Origin: Arcobacter arenosus
Lineage (GTDB): Bacteria > Campylobacterota > Campylobacteria > Campylobacterales > Arcobacteraceae
Direction: 5' to 3'
NCBI RefSeq assembly: GCF_005771535.1
Contig: NZ_VANU01000006.1
Location: 1 to 64,000, forward strand
DNA length: 64,000 nt
In this document: one piece after another, positions 53,387 through 62,449 of the stretch
Layout: the number at the start of each line of letters is the position of its first letter
Numbering within the stretch: the first letter of the stretch is position 1
The notes under the pieces: model-generated
Seen by the model: only the letters and a program-made list of their open reading frames with translations
Told to the model about the DNA's origin: nothing
Databases searched by the model: none
Position numbers and translations under genes: made by a program

Positions 53387-54763
53387 ATGAATATTAATAT
53401 AAAAGTTTGTAAATTTGGTGGAAGTTCTGTAAAAGATTCAATACAGATAAAAAAAGTACTAAATATTATAAACTCTGATGAAAGAAGAAAAGTAATAGTT
53501 GTCTCTGCCCCTGGCAGAGATGAAAAATATGATGAAAAAATCACTGATCATTTATTAAATATTGCAACTAATGGTGAGCATTTCTTTTCAAGTAAAATTG
53601 CTATTACAGTAAAACAAAGTCATCAAGTTGTTATTGAAAAATTTGAAAAATTATGTACTGATTTAAGTATAGATAAAAAACTAATAATTGATGATTTAAA
53701 AAAAGATTTAGAAAATAAAACCTTAGAAGGGCAAAAAAAAGAAGCCTTTTTCTTATCTCGTGGGGAACATTATAATGCAAAAATAATCTCTACTTTTATG
53801 AAAAATAGTGGACTAAATATTAAACTAATGTTACCTGAAGATTTTGGTTTTATTTTAGATGATAATTATTGTGATGGAAAGGTTCTTCCCCAAACACATA
53901 AAAATATAGAAGAGAAATTTGCTCTTAACAATAGCGAAATTTTTATAGTCCCAGGTTTTTATGGGATAACTGAAGAAAACGAAATCGCAGTTATGAGTAG
54001 GGGAGGTTCTGATTTAACAGGTGGAGAATTAGCTTATGCTTTAGATGCTGATATTTATGAAAATTGGACAGATACTGATGGTGTATATGAAGTTGACCCT
54101 AGAATAATTAAAGGGGCAAATGTAATACCTAGACTTACATTTAAAGAGTTAAGGCTTTTAAGTTCAAAGGGATTTAATGTTTTTCATTTTAACGCTATGT
54201 TAAATTGCAAAAAAAGTAAGATTCCAATCAACATTAGAAATACAAACAATCCAAACAATGATGGTACTTTGATTTTAAATGAAAGAGTTCCTATGGAGGA
54301 TTTAGTTGGTATTGCAAAACTTGATAATATGGCTGCAATTCATATTCAAAAGGATATGTTAGGTGATGAGATTGGCTTTACTGCTGAACTTTTAAAAATC
54401 TTTGGTGAGTTTAATATAAATACACATCACTATCCAACTGACAAAGATGATATCTCTATACTAGTTGAACAAAAAGATTTAGAAGGAAATATAAATAATT
54501 TAAGAAGACATATAGAAAAAAGATTAAAAACAACTTGTATTTATGTAAAATATAATATCTCTATAATTACATTAGTTGGGATTAAATTGAAAGAAAATGC
54601 CTTTTCTATTGTTGATGCTATAACTGCACTTAAAGAAAACAATATATATTTTGATATGTTTGATATGAGTCCATCTAAAATCTCATTTCATATAGGCGTT
54701 GCACAAAATGTTGCAGATGCAGCCTTAGAATGTCTATATAAAAAACTTCTTAAAATAGGGTAG
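53387..54763 (+). CDS. ask: Ectoine-linked aspartate kinase (Ask_Ect)
   Basis: The enzyme phosphorylates aspartate, the entry to the aspartate-semialdehyde pool used by EctB. The 458-residue protein has the kinase start VCKFGGSSVKDS, the AVMSRGGSDLTGG and YENWTDTDGVYEVDPR boxes, and a C-terminal ACT region (about 315-458). Dedicated aspartate kinases at the end of ect operons supply precursor under salt stress and often escape feedback control. The gap to ectC is 41 bp and no terminator is seen between them. Confidence 0.94.
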   Translation: MNINIKVCKFGGSSVKDSIQIKKVLNIINSDERRKVIVVSAPGRDEKYDEKITDHLLNIATNGEHFFSSKIAITVKQSHQVVIEKFEKLCTDLSIDKKLIIDDLKKDLENKTLEGQKKEAFFLSRGEHYNAKIISTFMKNSGLNIKLMLPEDFGFILDDNYCDGKVLPQTHKNIEEKFALNNSEIFIVPGFYGITEENEIAVMSRGGSDLTGGELAYALDADIYENWTDTDGVYEVDPRIIKGANVIPRLTFKELRLLSSKGFNVFHFNAMLNCKKSKIPINIRNTNNPNNDGTLILNERVPMEDLVGIAKLDNMAAIHIQKDMLGDEIGFTAELLKIFGEFNINTHHYPTDKDDISILVEQKDLEGNINNLRRHIEKRLKTTCIYVKYNISIITLVGIKLKENAFSIVDAITALKENNIYFDMFDMSPSKISFHIGVAQNVADAALECLYKKLLKIG

Positions 54764-54827
54764 AAACTACCTTGAACTAATAAGAATACAAATATTATTT
54801 AAATTGTTTTAAAAAAGAAGGAAAAAG

Positions 54828-55688
54828 ATGAAAAGATTATTACTTTTAATTCTTATTAGTTCACTTTATTTGTTTGCTAATATAAAAAATGTTGAAAATG
54901 AAAAAAATCTAAAAGAAAAAATAAATACCTTAGAAAAACCTCTATATACTCCTTTTGTAGAAAATTATATTTTGAATGAGATTAAGCAATTAAGGGAAGA
55001 AAATAGGGATTTAAAGGTTGAACTACATAAAACCTTAGCTAAAAAAGAGATTGAGATGTCTTCAAATGTAATTAATTATGCAACATCAACAATAAATAAT
55101 ATGTTTTATATTATTGCTGCAGCCAGTTCTATTTTGGTAATTATTGGATGGAGTTCAATTAAAGATATTAATGACAAAATTAAAAATATGGTTGATGAAA
55201 AAACTTCAAAAACAATCCAAAAATATGAAGAAAAAATGGCAGGTTTTGAGCAAGATTTAGCAAAAAGAGCAAGACAAGTTAAACATAATGAAAATGAAAT
55301 CAAGATTATGAATACCATTCACTCTTTATGGCTTAGAGCTTCTCAAGAAACTACTCCTACAGGAAAAATTGAAGCCTATGATGAGATTTTAGATATTAGA
55401 CCAAATGAAGTTGAGGCTTTAATTTATAAAGCTGATGCTGTATTAGATATAGGTGAAGCAAATTGGTCATTAAATCTCGTAAACCAAGCTTTACTTATAG
55501 ATAAAAACTATCCAAGCGCTTATTTTCAAAGAGCAAAAGCTTATGCAGTTTTAGAGTATGAAGATAGTGCAATAGATGACTTACAAAAAGCAATTCAGTT
55601 AAATGAAGAATATGCAACTAAAATAGAAACTGAAGAGGAATTTGAAGGTATCTTAAAAAATGAAAGAGTAAAACAAATAGTGGTATAA
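54828..55688 (+). CDS. Membrane protein with coiled coil and TPR domain
   Basis: The 286-residue protein has a signal peptide (1-17), a helical periplasmic stretch (about 20-85), a membrane helix (about 90-112, MFYIIAAASSILVIIGW), a coiled coil and a cytoplasmic TPR region (about 165-260; NEVEALIYKADAVLDIGEAN, YPSAYFQRAKAYAVLEYED). It may scaffold protein complexes at the inner membrane; partners are unknown. It is monocistronic with AGAAGGA as ribosome binding site. Confidence 0.7.
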   Translation: MKRLLLLILISSLYLFANIKNVENEKNLKEKINTLEKPLYTPFVENYILNEIKQLREENRDLKVELHKTLAKKEIEMSSNVINYATSTINNMFYIIAAASSILVIIGWSSIKDINDKIKNMVDEKTSKTIQKYEEKMAGFEQDLAKRARQVKHNENEIKIMNTIHSLWLRASQETTPTGKIEAYDEILDIRPNEVEALIYKADAVLDIGEANWSLNLVNQALLIDKNYPSAYFQRAKAYAVLEYEDSAIDDLQKAIQLNEEYATKIETEEEFEGILKNERVKQIVV

Positions 55689-55758
55689 ATCTCTATACTT
55701 TACGATTCTTCTACAATTAATATGGTATCATTACAAAAATAATATTTTAGAGTAGACT

Positions 55759-55986
55759 ATGAAAAAAATTTTAGTAACAATTTTAATAACAGTTTTTTTA
55801 TCTCCACTTTATGCAGTTGATTATTCAGAAATGAGTACTCAAGAGTTAATAGTAATTATGGGGTATGTTAAAAAACAAAATGAAGAAAAATTTAAAAAAG
55901 AATTGAAAGAAAGAGTTCCAACTATGAATGCCAAAGAAAAGGCAAAATATCAAGAAAATCTCAAAAAGATGAAAAACAAAAAATGA
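55759..55986 (+). CDS. Small periplasmic protein, DUF1104-like
   Basis: The 75-residue protein has a signal peptide (1-19, cleaved after LYA) and a mature 56-residue charged helical part (DYSEMSTQELIVIMGYVKK, KERVPTMNAKEKAKYQENL). The pattern fits DUF1104, small periplasmic proteins found in Campylobacterota. It overlaps the response-regulator gene by 4 bp. A small periplasmic protein at the head of a two-component operon recalls CpxP-type accessory sensors, but this is inference. Confidence 0.7.
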   Translation: MKKILVTILITVFLSPLYAVDYSEMSTQELIVIMGYVKKQNEEKFKKELKERVPTMNAKEKAKYQENLKKMKNKK

Positions 55987-56654
55987 AAACTAGACTATTA
56001 CTCCTTGAGGATGATTTAACATTAAGTGAAACTGTAGTTGATTATTTTGAAGAGCAGGGCTTTGAAGTAAGAGCTGTATATGACGGAGATGAAGCAAACG
56101 ATGTTATATATGAGGAGAAGTTTGATATATTTTTACTTGATGTAAATGTTCCATCTTTAAATGGTTTTGAACTATTAAAGTCTGTAAGAGAACAAGGAAA
56201 CACAACTCCAGCTATATTTATAACTTCATTAAACTCTATGAACTCTTTAGAAGAGGGCTTTGAAAGTGGTTGTGATGATTACATAAGAAAACCTTTTGAG
56301 TTAAAAGAGCTTTTACTTAGGGTTCAAACTATTATAAAAAGAGAGTTTTCTAATAAAAAAGAAACAATTATAAATCTTGGTGAATCAGTTACTTTTGATA
56401 CAAATACAAATGAAGTAAAAAAAGATGGGGAAGTTGTGGCTTTAAATTTTAAAGAATTAAAGCTTTTAAAGTTTTTTCTTCAAAATCAAGATGAGTTATT
56501 AGTTCATGAAAGAATATTTGACTTTGTTTGGGATTATGATGAGGAACCAAGTGATAACTCCCTAAGAACCTATATTAAAAACTTGAGAAAAGTGTTAGGA
56601 AAAGATAGAATTGTTAGTCTTAAAAAGCTTGGATATAGATTTAACTCAAAGTGA
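55983..56654 (+). CDS. OmpR-family response regulator
   Basis: The 223-residue protein has a receiver domain (1-120; Glu9/Asp10/Asp11, phosphoacceptor Asp53 in LLDVNVPS, Lys in IRKPFEL) and an OmpR/PhoB winged helix (about 130-223; LNFKELKLLKFFLQNQDELL, SDNSLRTYIKNLRKVLG, KKLGYRF). It regulates transcription when phosphorylated by the kinase encoded next, with which it overlaps. Direct repeats 11 bp apart in front of the nearby cytochrome gene (58142-58161) are a likely target. Confidence 0.92.
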   Translation: MKTRLLLLEDDLTLSETVVDYFEEQGFEVRAVYDGDEANDVIYEEKFDIFLLDVNVPSLNGFELLKSVREQGNTTPAIFITSLNSMNSLEEGFESGCDDYIRKPFELKELLLRVQTIIKREFSNKKETIINLGESVTFDTNTNEVKKDGEVVALNFKELKLLKFFLQNQDELLVHERIFDFVWDYDEEPSDNSLRTYIKNLRKVLGKDRIVSLKKLGYRFNSK

Positions 56655-57804
56655 GAAGAAAACCCTTCTTAGCTTTTTATCTTTATATTCATTTTTCACA
56701 ATTGTAATTTTATTTTTTATATCATTTTTATATTTTTCATTTCAAAAAAATTTAATGCTTCAAGAAAAAAGAGTATTGATGCAAGAGTATTCAAATGATT
56801 TTATCTTTAGATTAAAAGATTTACATATTAATTTTGATAAATATAAATTTTATCCTAGAGATGAAAGATATAATTCTGCTATTTATGATAGTGATAGAAC
56901 TTTGATATTTTCAACCTTAGAATCAAAAAAAGTTAATCTTGATGAAATAAGTTATACAAGCAATAAAAAAATACATTTTATAGAAGAACCAGAATCTTAT
57001 TATTTAGGAGCAAAATATGTTGTTTTGGAAATTCAAGATGATGGTATTTGGCTTGAAAAACTAAAAAAAGAGATATTTATTTTTGTTGTGATTGCATTTG
57101 CTTTTATGACTTTACTTGGATATTTTTTATTAAGAATTTTTTTAAAACCAATGAGGGATGCCTTACATCTTTTAGATAGATTTATTAAAGACACAACCCA
57201 TGAGTTAAATACTCCAATTTCTGCAATTATTACAAATGTGGAGATGATTGATACAAATAGTTTAGATGAAAAATTATCTAAAAAAATAAAACGAATTGAT
57301 ATTGGTGCAAAAACAATATCAAATATATATGAAGATTTAACCTATTTAACTTTAGATAATAAGATTATTTCTCAAAATGAGAATTTAGATTTAAGTAAAA
57401 TTGTTCACCAAAGGTTAGAATATTTTAAAACTCTTGCCGATGTTAAAAAAATAGAACTTATTGAAAATATTGAGGAAGATGTTACTATTTTTTGTGATGT
57501 TAAAAAAATCTCTAAACTTATAGATAACCTTTTATCAAATGCAATTAAATATAATAAAGTAAAAGGTTTTATAAAAGTAACCCTTACAAAAAAATCTTTG
57601 ATTGTGGAAGATAGTGGGAAAGGTATGACTGATAGCCAAGTTGAACAACTTTTTGAAAGGTATATAAGGTTTGATAAGAGTGTAGGTGGCTTTGGAATAG
57701 GTTTAAATATTGTTTCTATGATTGCAAAAGAGTATAACTTTAAAACCAATGTAGAGTCAGAAATTAAAATTGGTACCAAAATGGAGCTAATATGGGAAAA
57801 TTAA
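56611..57804 (+). CDS. Sensor histidine kinase of the OmpR-type system
   Basis: The 397-residue protein has two membrane helices (about 26-48 and 150-172) around a small periplasmic domain (about 50-150), a dimerisation box with His197 (DTTHELNTPISAI), and an ATPase domain with NLLSNAIKYNK, VEDSGKGM and GFGIGLNIV. The start is TTG at 56611 with AGGA 10 bp upstream; a TTG at 56629 is a possible alternative. It overlaps the regulator gene by 44 bp and the next gene by 13 bp, a tightly coupled operon. Confidence 0.88.
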   Translation: MLVLKSLDIDLTQSEKKTLLSFLSLYSFFTIVILFFISFLYFSFQKNLMLQEKRVLMQEYSNDFIFRLKDLHINFDKYKFYPRDERYNSAIYDSDRTLIFSTLESKKVNLDEISYTSNKKIHFIEEPESYYLGAKYVVLEIQDDGIWLEKLKKEIFIFVVIAFAFMTLLGYFLLRIFLKPMRDALHLLDRFIKDTTHELNTPISAIITNVEMIDTNSLDEKLSKKIKRIDIGAKTISNIYEDLTYLTLDNKIISQNENLDLSKIVHQRLEYFKTLADVKKIELIENIEEDVTIFCDVKKISKLIDNLLSNAIKYNKVKGFIKVTLTKKSLIVEDSGKGMTDSQVEQLFERYIRFDKSVGGFGIGLNIVSMIAKEYNFKTNVESEIKIGTKMELIWEN

Positions 57805-58121
57805 TTTTAGTATTAACTTTTTTTATAAACATTTGTTTTGCTAATGTCTATGAAAATAATTGTGTATCATGCCATGAAAAACAACCTGTTTCAATTGATA
57901 AATACTTTTATCGATATCTTTTAAAATATAGTAGCCAAAGAAGTGTAAAAGAGGCTATGACAAATTTTTTAAAGAATCCAAGTAAAGACACAACTATCAT
58001 GCCTGAGGCTTTTATTGATAGATTTGGTATAAAGGATAAAACACAATTATCAGACAAAGAACTAAAAGAAGCTTTAGATATCTACTGGGAAAAATACAAA
58101 GTATTTGGAAAACTACAATAA
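57792..58121 (+). CDS. Small periplasmic c-type cytochrome
   Basis: The 109-residue protein has a signal peptide (1-17) and one heme-binding motif CVSCH (Cys24, Cys27, His28). Met70 in TTIMPEAF is the probable distal ligand. Its 13-bp overlap with the kinase gene makes it part of the two-component operon, so it may be both an electron carrier and a sensed or regulated component. Confidence 0.82.
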   Translation: MGKLILVLTFFINICFANVYENNCVSCHEKQPVSIDKYFYRYLLKYSSQRSVKEAMTNFLKNPSKDTTIMPEAFIDRFGIKDKTQLSDKELKEALDIYWEKYKVFGKLQ

Positions 58122-58141
58122 ATTTTTTACTTTTTTAAATC

Positions 58142-58185
58142 ATTCACAATCGATTCACAATTAATTTTTATACTTCTTCTATAAA
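58142..58185 (+). promoter_or_regulatory. 11-bp direct repeats at the cytochrome promoter
   Basis: ATTCACAAT occurs at 58142-58150 and 58153-58161, exactly 11 bp apart. A -10-like TATAAA (58180-58185) follows 18 bp later, so the repeats cover the -35 position. Two half-sites spaced one helical turn are the usual binding target of OmpR/PhoB-type regulators, and such a regulator is encoded 1.5 kb upstream. Activation from the -35 region is the simple reading. Confidence 0.6.
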
Positions 58186-58204
58186 TAAAACATAGGAGTA
58201 CAAA

Positions 58205-58504
58205 ATGAAAACTACAAGAATTTTAACAGGAGTTGCACTTTTAGGTTTAACTTCACTTTTTGCAAATGATGGAGCAGGATTATATCAATCATGTGCAGCA
58301 TGTCATGGTATAAATGCTGAAAAAGCAGCATTAGGTAAATCTCAAATTATTAAAGGTTGGGATACAGCAAAAATTGAAACAGCTTTAAAAGGTTATAAAA
58401 ATGGATCTTATGGTGGAGCAATGAAAGGTGTTATGAAAGGTCAAGTAGCAAGACTTTCAGATGCAGATATAAAAGCATTGGCTGAATATATCTCAAAAAT
58501 GTAA
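58205..58504 (+). CDS. Cytochrome c553-type electron carrier
   Basis: The 99-residue protein has a signal peptide (1-20) and a mature class I cytochrome with CAACH (Cys30, Cys33, His34) and a Met-containing loop (GGAMKGVMKGQVARLSD) supplying the distal ligand. It closes with the usual C-terminal helix (ADIKALAEYISKM). It shuttles electrons in the periplasm, probably to terminal oxidases or peroxidases. The promoter carries the 11-bp direct repeats described separately. Confidence 0.92.
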   Translation: MKTTRILTGVALLGLTSLFANDGAGLYQSCAACHGINAEKAALGKSQIIKGWDTAKIETALKGYKNGSYGGAMKGVMKGQVARLSDADIKALAEYISKM

Positions 58505-58546
58505 ATAAAGGTTCCTTTAAATAGGAACCTCTGAAAAGGATTTATT

Positions 58547-59080
58547 ATGTTGAAAAAAATAGCTTTAACAGGATTACTTTTTATCTCATCTTTATATGCA
58601 GGTAGTGATAGATTTCATGATTTTGCAAAAGTTTCATATTCTGAGCCTATTTATGATTATGTTTATGATAGAGAATCTCAAAGAGAATGTAAAGAGGTAA
58701 GATATAAAGTAAGAGATGATAGATATTATTCAGATTATGATGATAATTTAGGTGTTGATACACTAATAGGAACAGCAGCAGGTGCTGTTATAGGAAGCCA
58801 AATTGGTAAAGGTAATGGTAGAGTTGCTGCACAAATTGTAGGTGGATTATTAGGTGCTAAAGTTGCCCATGAAATTAGAAACAATTACAGACCAAATGAT
58901 AGATATGATGATAATTACAGATATGAAACAAAAACTGAATGTTATGATAAACCAATAACTTCAAAAAGAAAGACTATTACAGGATATAAAAACTATTTTG
59001 TTTATAATGGAGTAGAACATTATAAAATTTCAGATAGGCCAATGAGAAGAGTTAAAATTACTCATACAATCAATTTTTAA
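58547..59080 (+). CDS. Exported glycine-zipper protein
   Basis: The 177-residue protein has a signal peptide (1-18). The centre holds a glycine-zipper stretch (GTAAGAVIGSQIGKGNGR, IVGGLLGAKVAHEI, about 70-105), as in the 17-kDa surface-antigen/2TM family. It is flanked by Tyr/Asp/Arg-rich segments and two Cys residues (RECKEV, TECYDK). Family members sit in the outer membrane or periplasm and may oligomerise; the function is unknown. It lacks a lipobox. Confidence 0.8.
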   Translation: MLKKIALTGLLFISSLYAGSDRFHDFAKVSYSEPIYDYVYDRESQRECKEVRYKVRDDRYYSDYDDNLGVDTLIGTAAGAVIGSQIGKGNGRVAAQIVGGLLGAKVAHEIRNNYRPNDRYDDNYRYETKTECYDKPITSKRKTITGYKNYFVYNGVEHYKISDRPMRRVKITHTINF

Positions 59081-59104
59081 ACCTAAGTTTAAAAACTTAG
59101 GTTT
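59079..59104. terminator. Terminator between the glycine-zipper gene and flagellin
   Basis: AAACCTAAGTT (59079-59089) pairs with AACTTAGGTTT (59094-59104) over a 4-base loop, followed by AGTTTTA. It lies between converging genes and probably serves both. Confidence 0.8.
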
Positions 59105-59108
59105 AGTT

Positions 59109-59939
59109 TTATGATAATAATCTTGTTACCATAGCTTGATTGATATTCTTTGATTGAGCTGCTCCATAAGCTCCAATTTGAGCTAAAATATTTTGCTTAC
59201 TAAAATTAGAGACCTCTTGTGCATAATCAATATCTTGAATTATTGATGAAGAAGCACTTGTTTGTGTAAATTCAGAAATTAAGTTTCTTGAAGTACTTTG
59301 AAGTTGATTTTGTACTGAACCTATATCACTTCTAAATGAACTTACATTATCAATTGCATTATCTAAATTTTCTAAAAAATCCCTAGCTGTTTGAGATGTA
59401 AATGTAGCTGGGTCTTGATTTAACAAGCCATCTAATCCCACTCCTGTAGTATTAGATTGAATTGCTGGCGTATCTATTAAACTATCTGAATTTTGACCTG
59501 CTTGAATTTGAAAACTTGATGATTCACTGTTATCTGTTGAACTATTTTGTAAAAGGCTTTCTCCATTATAGTTTGTATTACTAGCAATATTATTGAAGTT
59601 TTCTAGAAGTCCTTGAATATCATTTAGTAGTGATTCTCTTCCCTCTTGGGATGTTGTATCTGTAGATGCTTGAAGAAGCTTTTGTTTTACTTCATCCAAG
59701 ATTTCAGACTGACTTGTTAATGCTCCATCGGAAATTTGTAATGCCGCTAAACCACTATTAACATTATCAATTGATTGTGAAATTCCACTTGATTGTATTT
59801 GAAGATTTTGTACAATTGATAAAGCTGAAGCATCATCTGAAGCACTATTTAATTTTATACCAGTTGCAATTCTGTTTAAAGCTTGATTTGCATTTAAATA
59901 ATGGATTTGATTATTCTGAATATTGTTGTTTATTTCCAA
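59109..59939 (-). CDS. fla: Flagellin
   Basis: This is the filament subunit. The 276-residue protein has the conserved N-terminal D0/D1 (ALNRIATGIKLNSASDDASA, SIDNVNSGLAALQISDGAL) and C-terminal D1/D0 (NFSKQNILAQIGAYGAAQSK, then NINQAMVTRLLS). The central variable part is short (about 140-185), so the outer domains D2/D3 are almost absent. Whether it is FlaA or FlaB cannot be told. The ribosome binding site AAGGAGG is perfect. I see no clear sigma-28 or sigma-54 promoter in the 145-bp gap upstream. Confidence 0.95.
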   Translation of the reverse strand: MEINNNIQNNQIHYLNANQALNRIATGIKLNSASDDASALSIVQNLQIQSSGISQSIDNVNSGLAALQISDGALTSQSEILDEVKQKLLQASTDTTSQEGRESLLNDIQGLLENFNNIASNTNYNGESLLQNSSTDNSESSSFQIQAGQNSDSLIDTPAIQSNTTGVGLDGLLNQDPATFTSQTARDFLENLDNAIDNVSSFRSDIGSVQNQLQSTSRNLISEFTQTSASSSIIQDIDYAQEVSNFSKQNILAQIGAYGAAQSKNINQAMVTRLLS

Positions 59940-60084
59940 AATATCCTCCTTACCAATCTTTAATTAATCTTAATACTAATTCAATTAAAAAATTATTAAC
60001 AATATAAATTACATTGATTGAATTTATAATCAAATTATATATTATATATTTGACTTTAAATGCATTTTCATATAAAATTAAATT

Positions 60085-62355
60085 ATGTACAATTATTCAT
60101 ACAAAAGTAAGATTTTAATTAGTTATTTTTTAATTATATCAATTGTTGTTTTTCTTTTAATAAATTTGTTTATAGTAACAAATTCATCTGATGTAGGACA
60201 AATAACTCAGAAAAATATGTACAATAAAGCATTGGAAAGAGAAAAGTTTTTCCACATTTTTTTTAAACCATACTTTAGTTCTATTAATGCAGTTACAAGA
60301 AATAAAAATTTTAAAAATTCACTTACTAATGGTATTGATTATAAATATATTCAAAATTATTTTATTAGTTTACATGCTTCCTTACCTAACCTTAGGCAAA
60401 TAAGATATTTAGATTTTGATGGAAATGAGATTATCAGAGTAAATTCATCTTTTTTAAATTCTAATGATAGTTTAAAAAAGACAATTGAAGTAGTTCCTCA
60501 AAATAAATTACAAAATAAGAAAGAAATTCAATATTTTAAGAAGTTTAAAGAATTAAATATAGGTGAAGTTGGTATTTCAAAAATTGAATTAAACAAAGAG
60601 TTTGGCAAAATAACTTTACCAAAACAACCAGTAGTTAGATTAGGAATGATTTTAACTGATAATGATAAAAATAAAAAAGGTATTATTATTTACAATATCT
60701 CTTTGCGTGAATTATTTAAAAACTTAGATGATACAGTTTTATATCATACACATTTAATAGATAAAAATGGTTCTTTTCTAAGTCATCATAATCCTAATTA
60801 TGGGCTTATTGGAAAAGATATGAGTTATAATTTATATGATGAATTTCCAGAATATGCTTATACTGTATTATCAGAGGATAGCTATTATTTGAAGAATTTT
60901 TATTCTTTTAGAATACGTGATTTTAATAATGGACAAAATATAAAGATGGTTTTAGAACCAAAATTTTTAGAAGAGGTAGAACAAACACAAAAGACACAAA
61001 ATAATTTTGTTTGGCTGAGTATCTTATTTTCTGTTGTTCTTTTACCTGTAATAATTTATTTTTCAAAATTACCTGATTTTTTAAGGGATAAAGCAAATAA
61101 AGAACAACAACATGACAAATTAACTGGTTTACCAAATAGAGTTACATTGGTAAATGATTTAATCAACAAAAAATTTCCTAGTTCTACAATTGTTATATTA
61201 ATATCAATCAATAATTTACTAAAAATACAAAGTACCTATGGATTTAAAATTTCTGATGAAGTGGTGAAGACATTTCATAAAATGTTAAATTCATTAGATG
61301 AAGAAAATATTTTAAAAATTTATTCTAATAATTACAGTACCTTTACCATAAATTTTGAATATACGGATTATGGTTCTTTTAAAAATTTCATCGATTTTTT
61401 AGTAAATAATCTAGAAAGTTGCTCTTTTACCTTAAACGATGAAGAGTTTGATTTTCTTTTAGATATCACTTTAGGAATTAGTAATCCTCACAAATTAAAT
61501 TATGGTATAGAGGAGTTAAGTGAAGCAGAAAATGCTTTAGAAATAGCATTAAGTAAAAATAAACCATACGATATCTTTGATGCAAAACACAATGAAAATA
61601 TAAAAACAAACAAAGAGAATATTCAATTAGCAAGAAAAATCAAAAATGCAATCGAACAAAATGGATTAATTCTTCATTATCAACCAATTTTTAATAATCA
61701 AAGTAAAAAAATTGAAAAATACGAGTGTTTAGCAAGAATTAAAGATGGAGATGAATTGATTTATCCAAATATATTTTTGCCAATTTCTAAACAAATAAAC
61801 AAATACAATAATTTATCTTTTTTAATAATTGATAGGGCCTTTGAATATTTTAAAGACAAAAGTGTTGAGTTTTCAATAAATCTTAGTATTTTAGATATTA
61901 CAAATATAGACTTACAGAAATATTTATTTGAAAAAATTGAAGAATTTGATGTAAAAGATAGATTAGTTATTGAAATAGTTGAGCAAGAGGGTATTGCCAA
62001 TTATGCGGAGTTTATTAGTTTTTTAGAAAAAATCAGAGAATATGGTTGTAAAGTAGCAATTGATGATTTTGGTAGTGGATATTCAAATTTTGATTACATT
62101 GTTAAAATGAGTGATTATATTGATTACCTTAAAATTGATGGCTCTTTAATAAAAGGTATAAGTACGAATCCAAAAACCCAATTACTTGTTGGAACACTAA
62201 AGTTTTTATGTGATAACTTAAGGATAAAAGTAATTGCTGAATTTATTGAAGACAAAGAAACCTTTGAAATTATTGTAAATATGGGGGTTGTATATTGTCA
62301 AGGATATTATATCGGTGAACCTCAAGATAAAATAAAAGAAGAAAACAATGAATGA
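60085..62355 (+). CDS. Membrane c-di-GMP phosphodiesterase (degenerate GGDEF, intact EAL)
   Basis: The 756-residue protein has a membrane helix (about 10-32), a Cache-like periplasmic domain (about 35-305; LRQIRYLDFDGNEIIRVN), a second helix (about 310-332), then a GGDEF-type domain whose signature is replaced (YSNNYSTFTI), so it should not make c-di-GMP. The EAL domain (about 510-756) keeps the catalytic set: ECLAR, NLSILD, IEIVEQEG, AIDDFGSGYSNF, LKIDGSLI, AEFIED and CQGYYIG. It should hydrolyse c-di-GMP, opposing the cyclase at 44995-46239. Divergent from flagellin. Confidence 0.92.
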   Translation: MYNYSYKSKILISYFLIISIVVFLLINLFIVTNSSDVGQITQKNMYNKALEREKFFHIFFKPYFSSINAVTRNKNFKNSLTNGIDYKYIQNYFISLHASLPNLRQIRYLDFDGNEIIRVNSSFLNSNDSLKKTIEVVPQNKLQNKKEIQYFKKFKELNIGEVGISKIELNKEFGKITLPKQPVVRLGMILTDNDKNKKGIIIYNISLRELFKNLDDTVLYHTHLIDKNGSFLSHHNPNYGLIGKDMSYNLYDEFPEYAYTVLSEDSYYLKNFYSFRIRDFNNGQNIKMVLEPKFLEEVEQTQKTQNNFVWLSILFSVVLLPVIIYFSKLPDFLRDKANKEQQHDKLTGLPNRVTLVNDLINKKFPSSTIVILISINNLLKIQSTYGFKISDEVVKTFHKMLNSLDEENILKIYSNNYSTFTINFEYTDYGSFKNFIDFLVNNLESCSFTLNDEEFDFLLDITLGISNPHKLNYGIEELSEAENALEIALSKNKPYDIFDAKHNENIKTNKENIQLARKIKNAIEQNGLILHYQPIFNNQSKKIEKYECLARIKDGDELIYPNIFLPISKQINKYNNLSFLIIDRAFEYFKDKSVEFSINLSILDITNIDLQKYLFEKIEEFDVKDRLVIEIVEQEGIANYAEFISFLEKIREYGCKVAIDDFGSGYSNFDYIVKMSDYIDYLKIDGSLIKGISTNPKTQLLVGTLKFLCDNLRIKVIAEFIEDKETFEIIVNMGVVYCQGYYIGEPQDKIKEENNE

Positions 62356-62449
62356 TTTTAATAAATGGTTTGATGCGAATATGAGTAGAATCATATGGAT
62401 TCTACTAGCAATTCAAGCAATTGCAGTTTCTATTTCAAGTTTTAATTAA
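62348..62449 (+). CDS. 33-residue single-pass membrane peptide coupled to the EAL gene
   Basis: ATG at 62348 overlaps the end of the phosphodiesterase gene by 8 bp and opens a frame encoding MNDFNKWFDANMSRIIWILL and then a hydrophobic stretch (AIQAIAVSISSFN). One membrane helix with a polar, amphipathic N-terminus is clear. Overlap at the stop of a membrane enzyme gene fits translational coupling. No family is known to me. Confidence 0.5.
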   Translation: MNDFNKWFDANMSRIIWILLAIQAIAVSISSFN

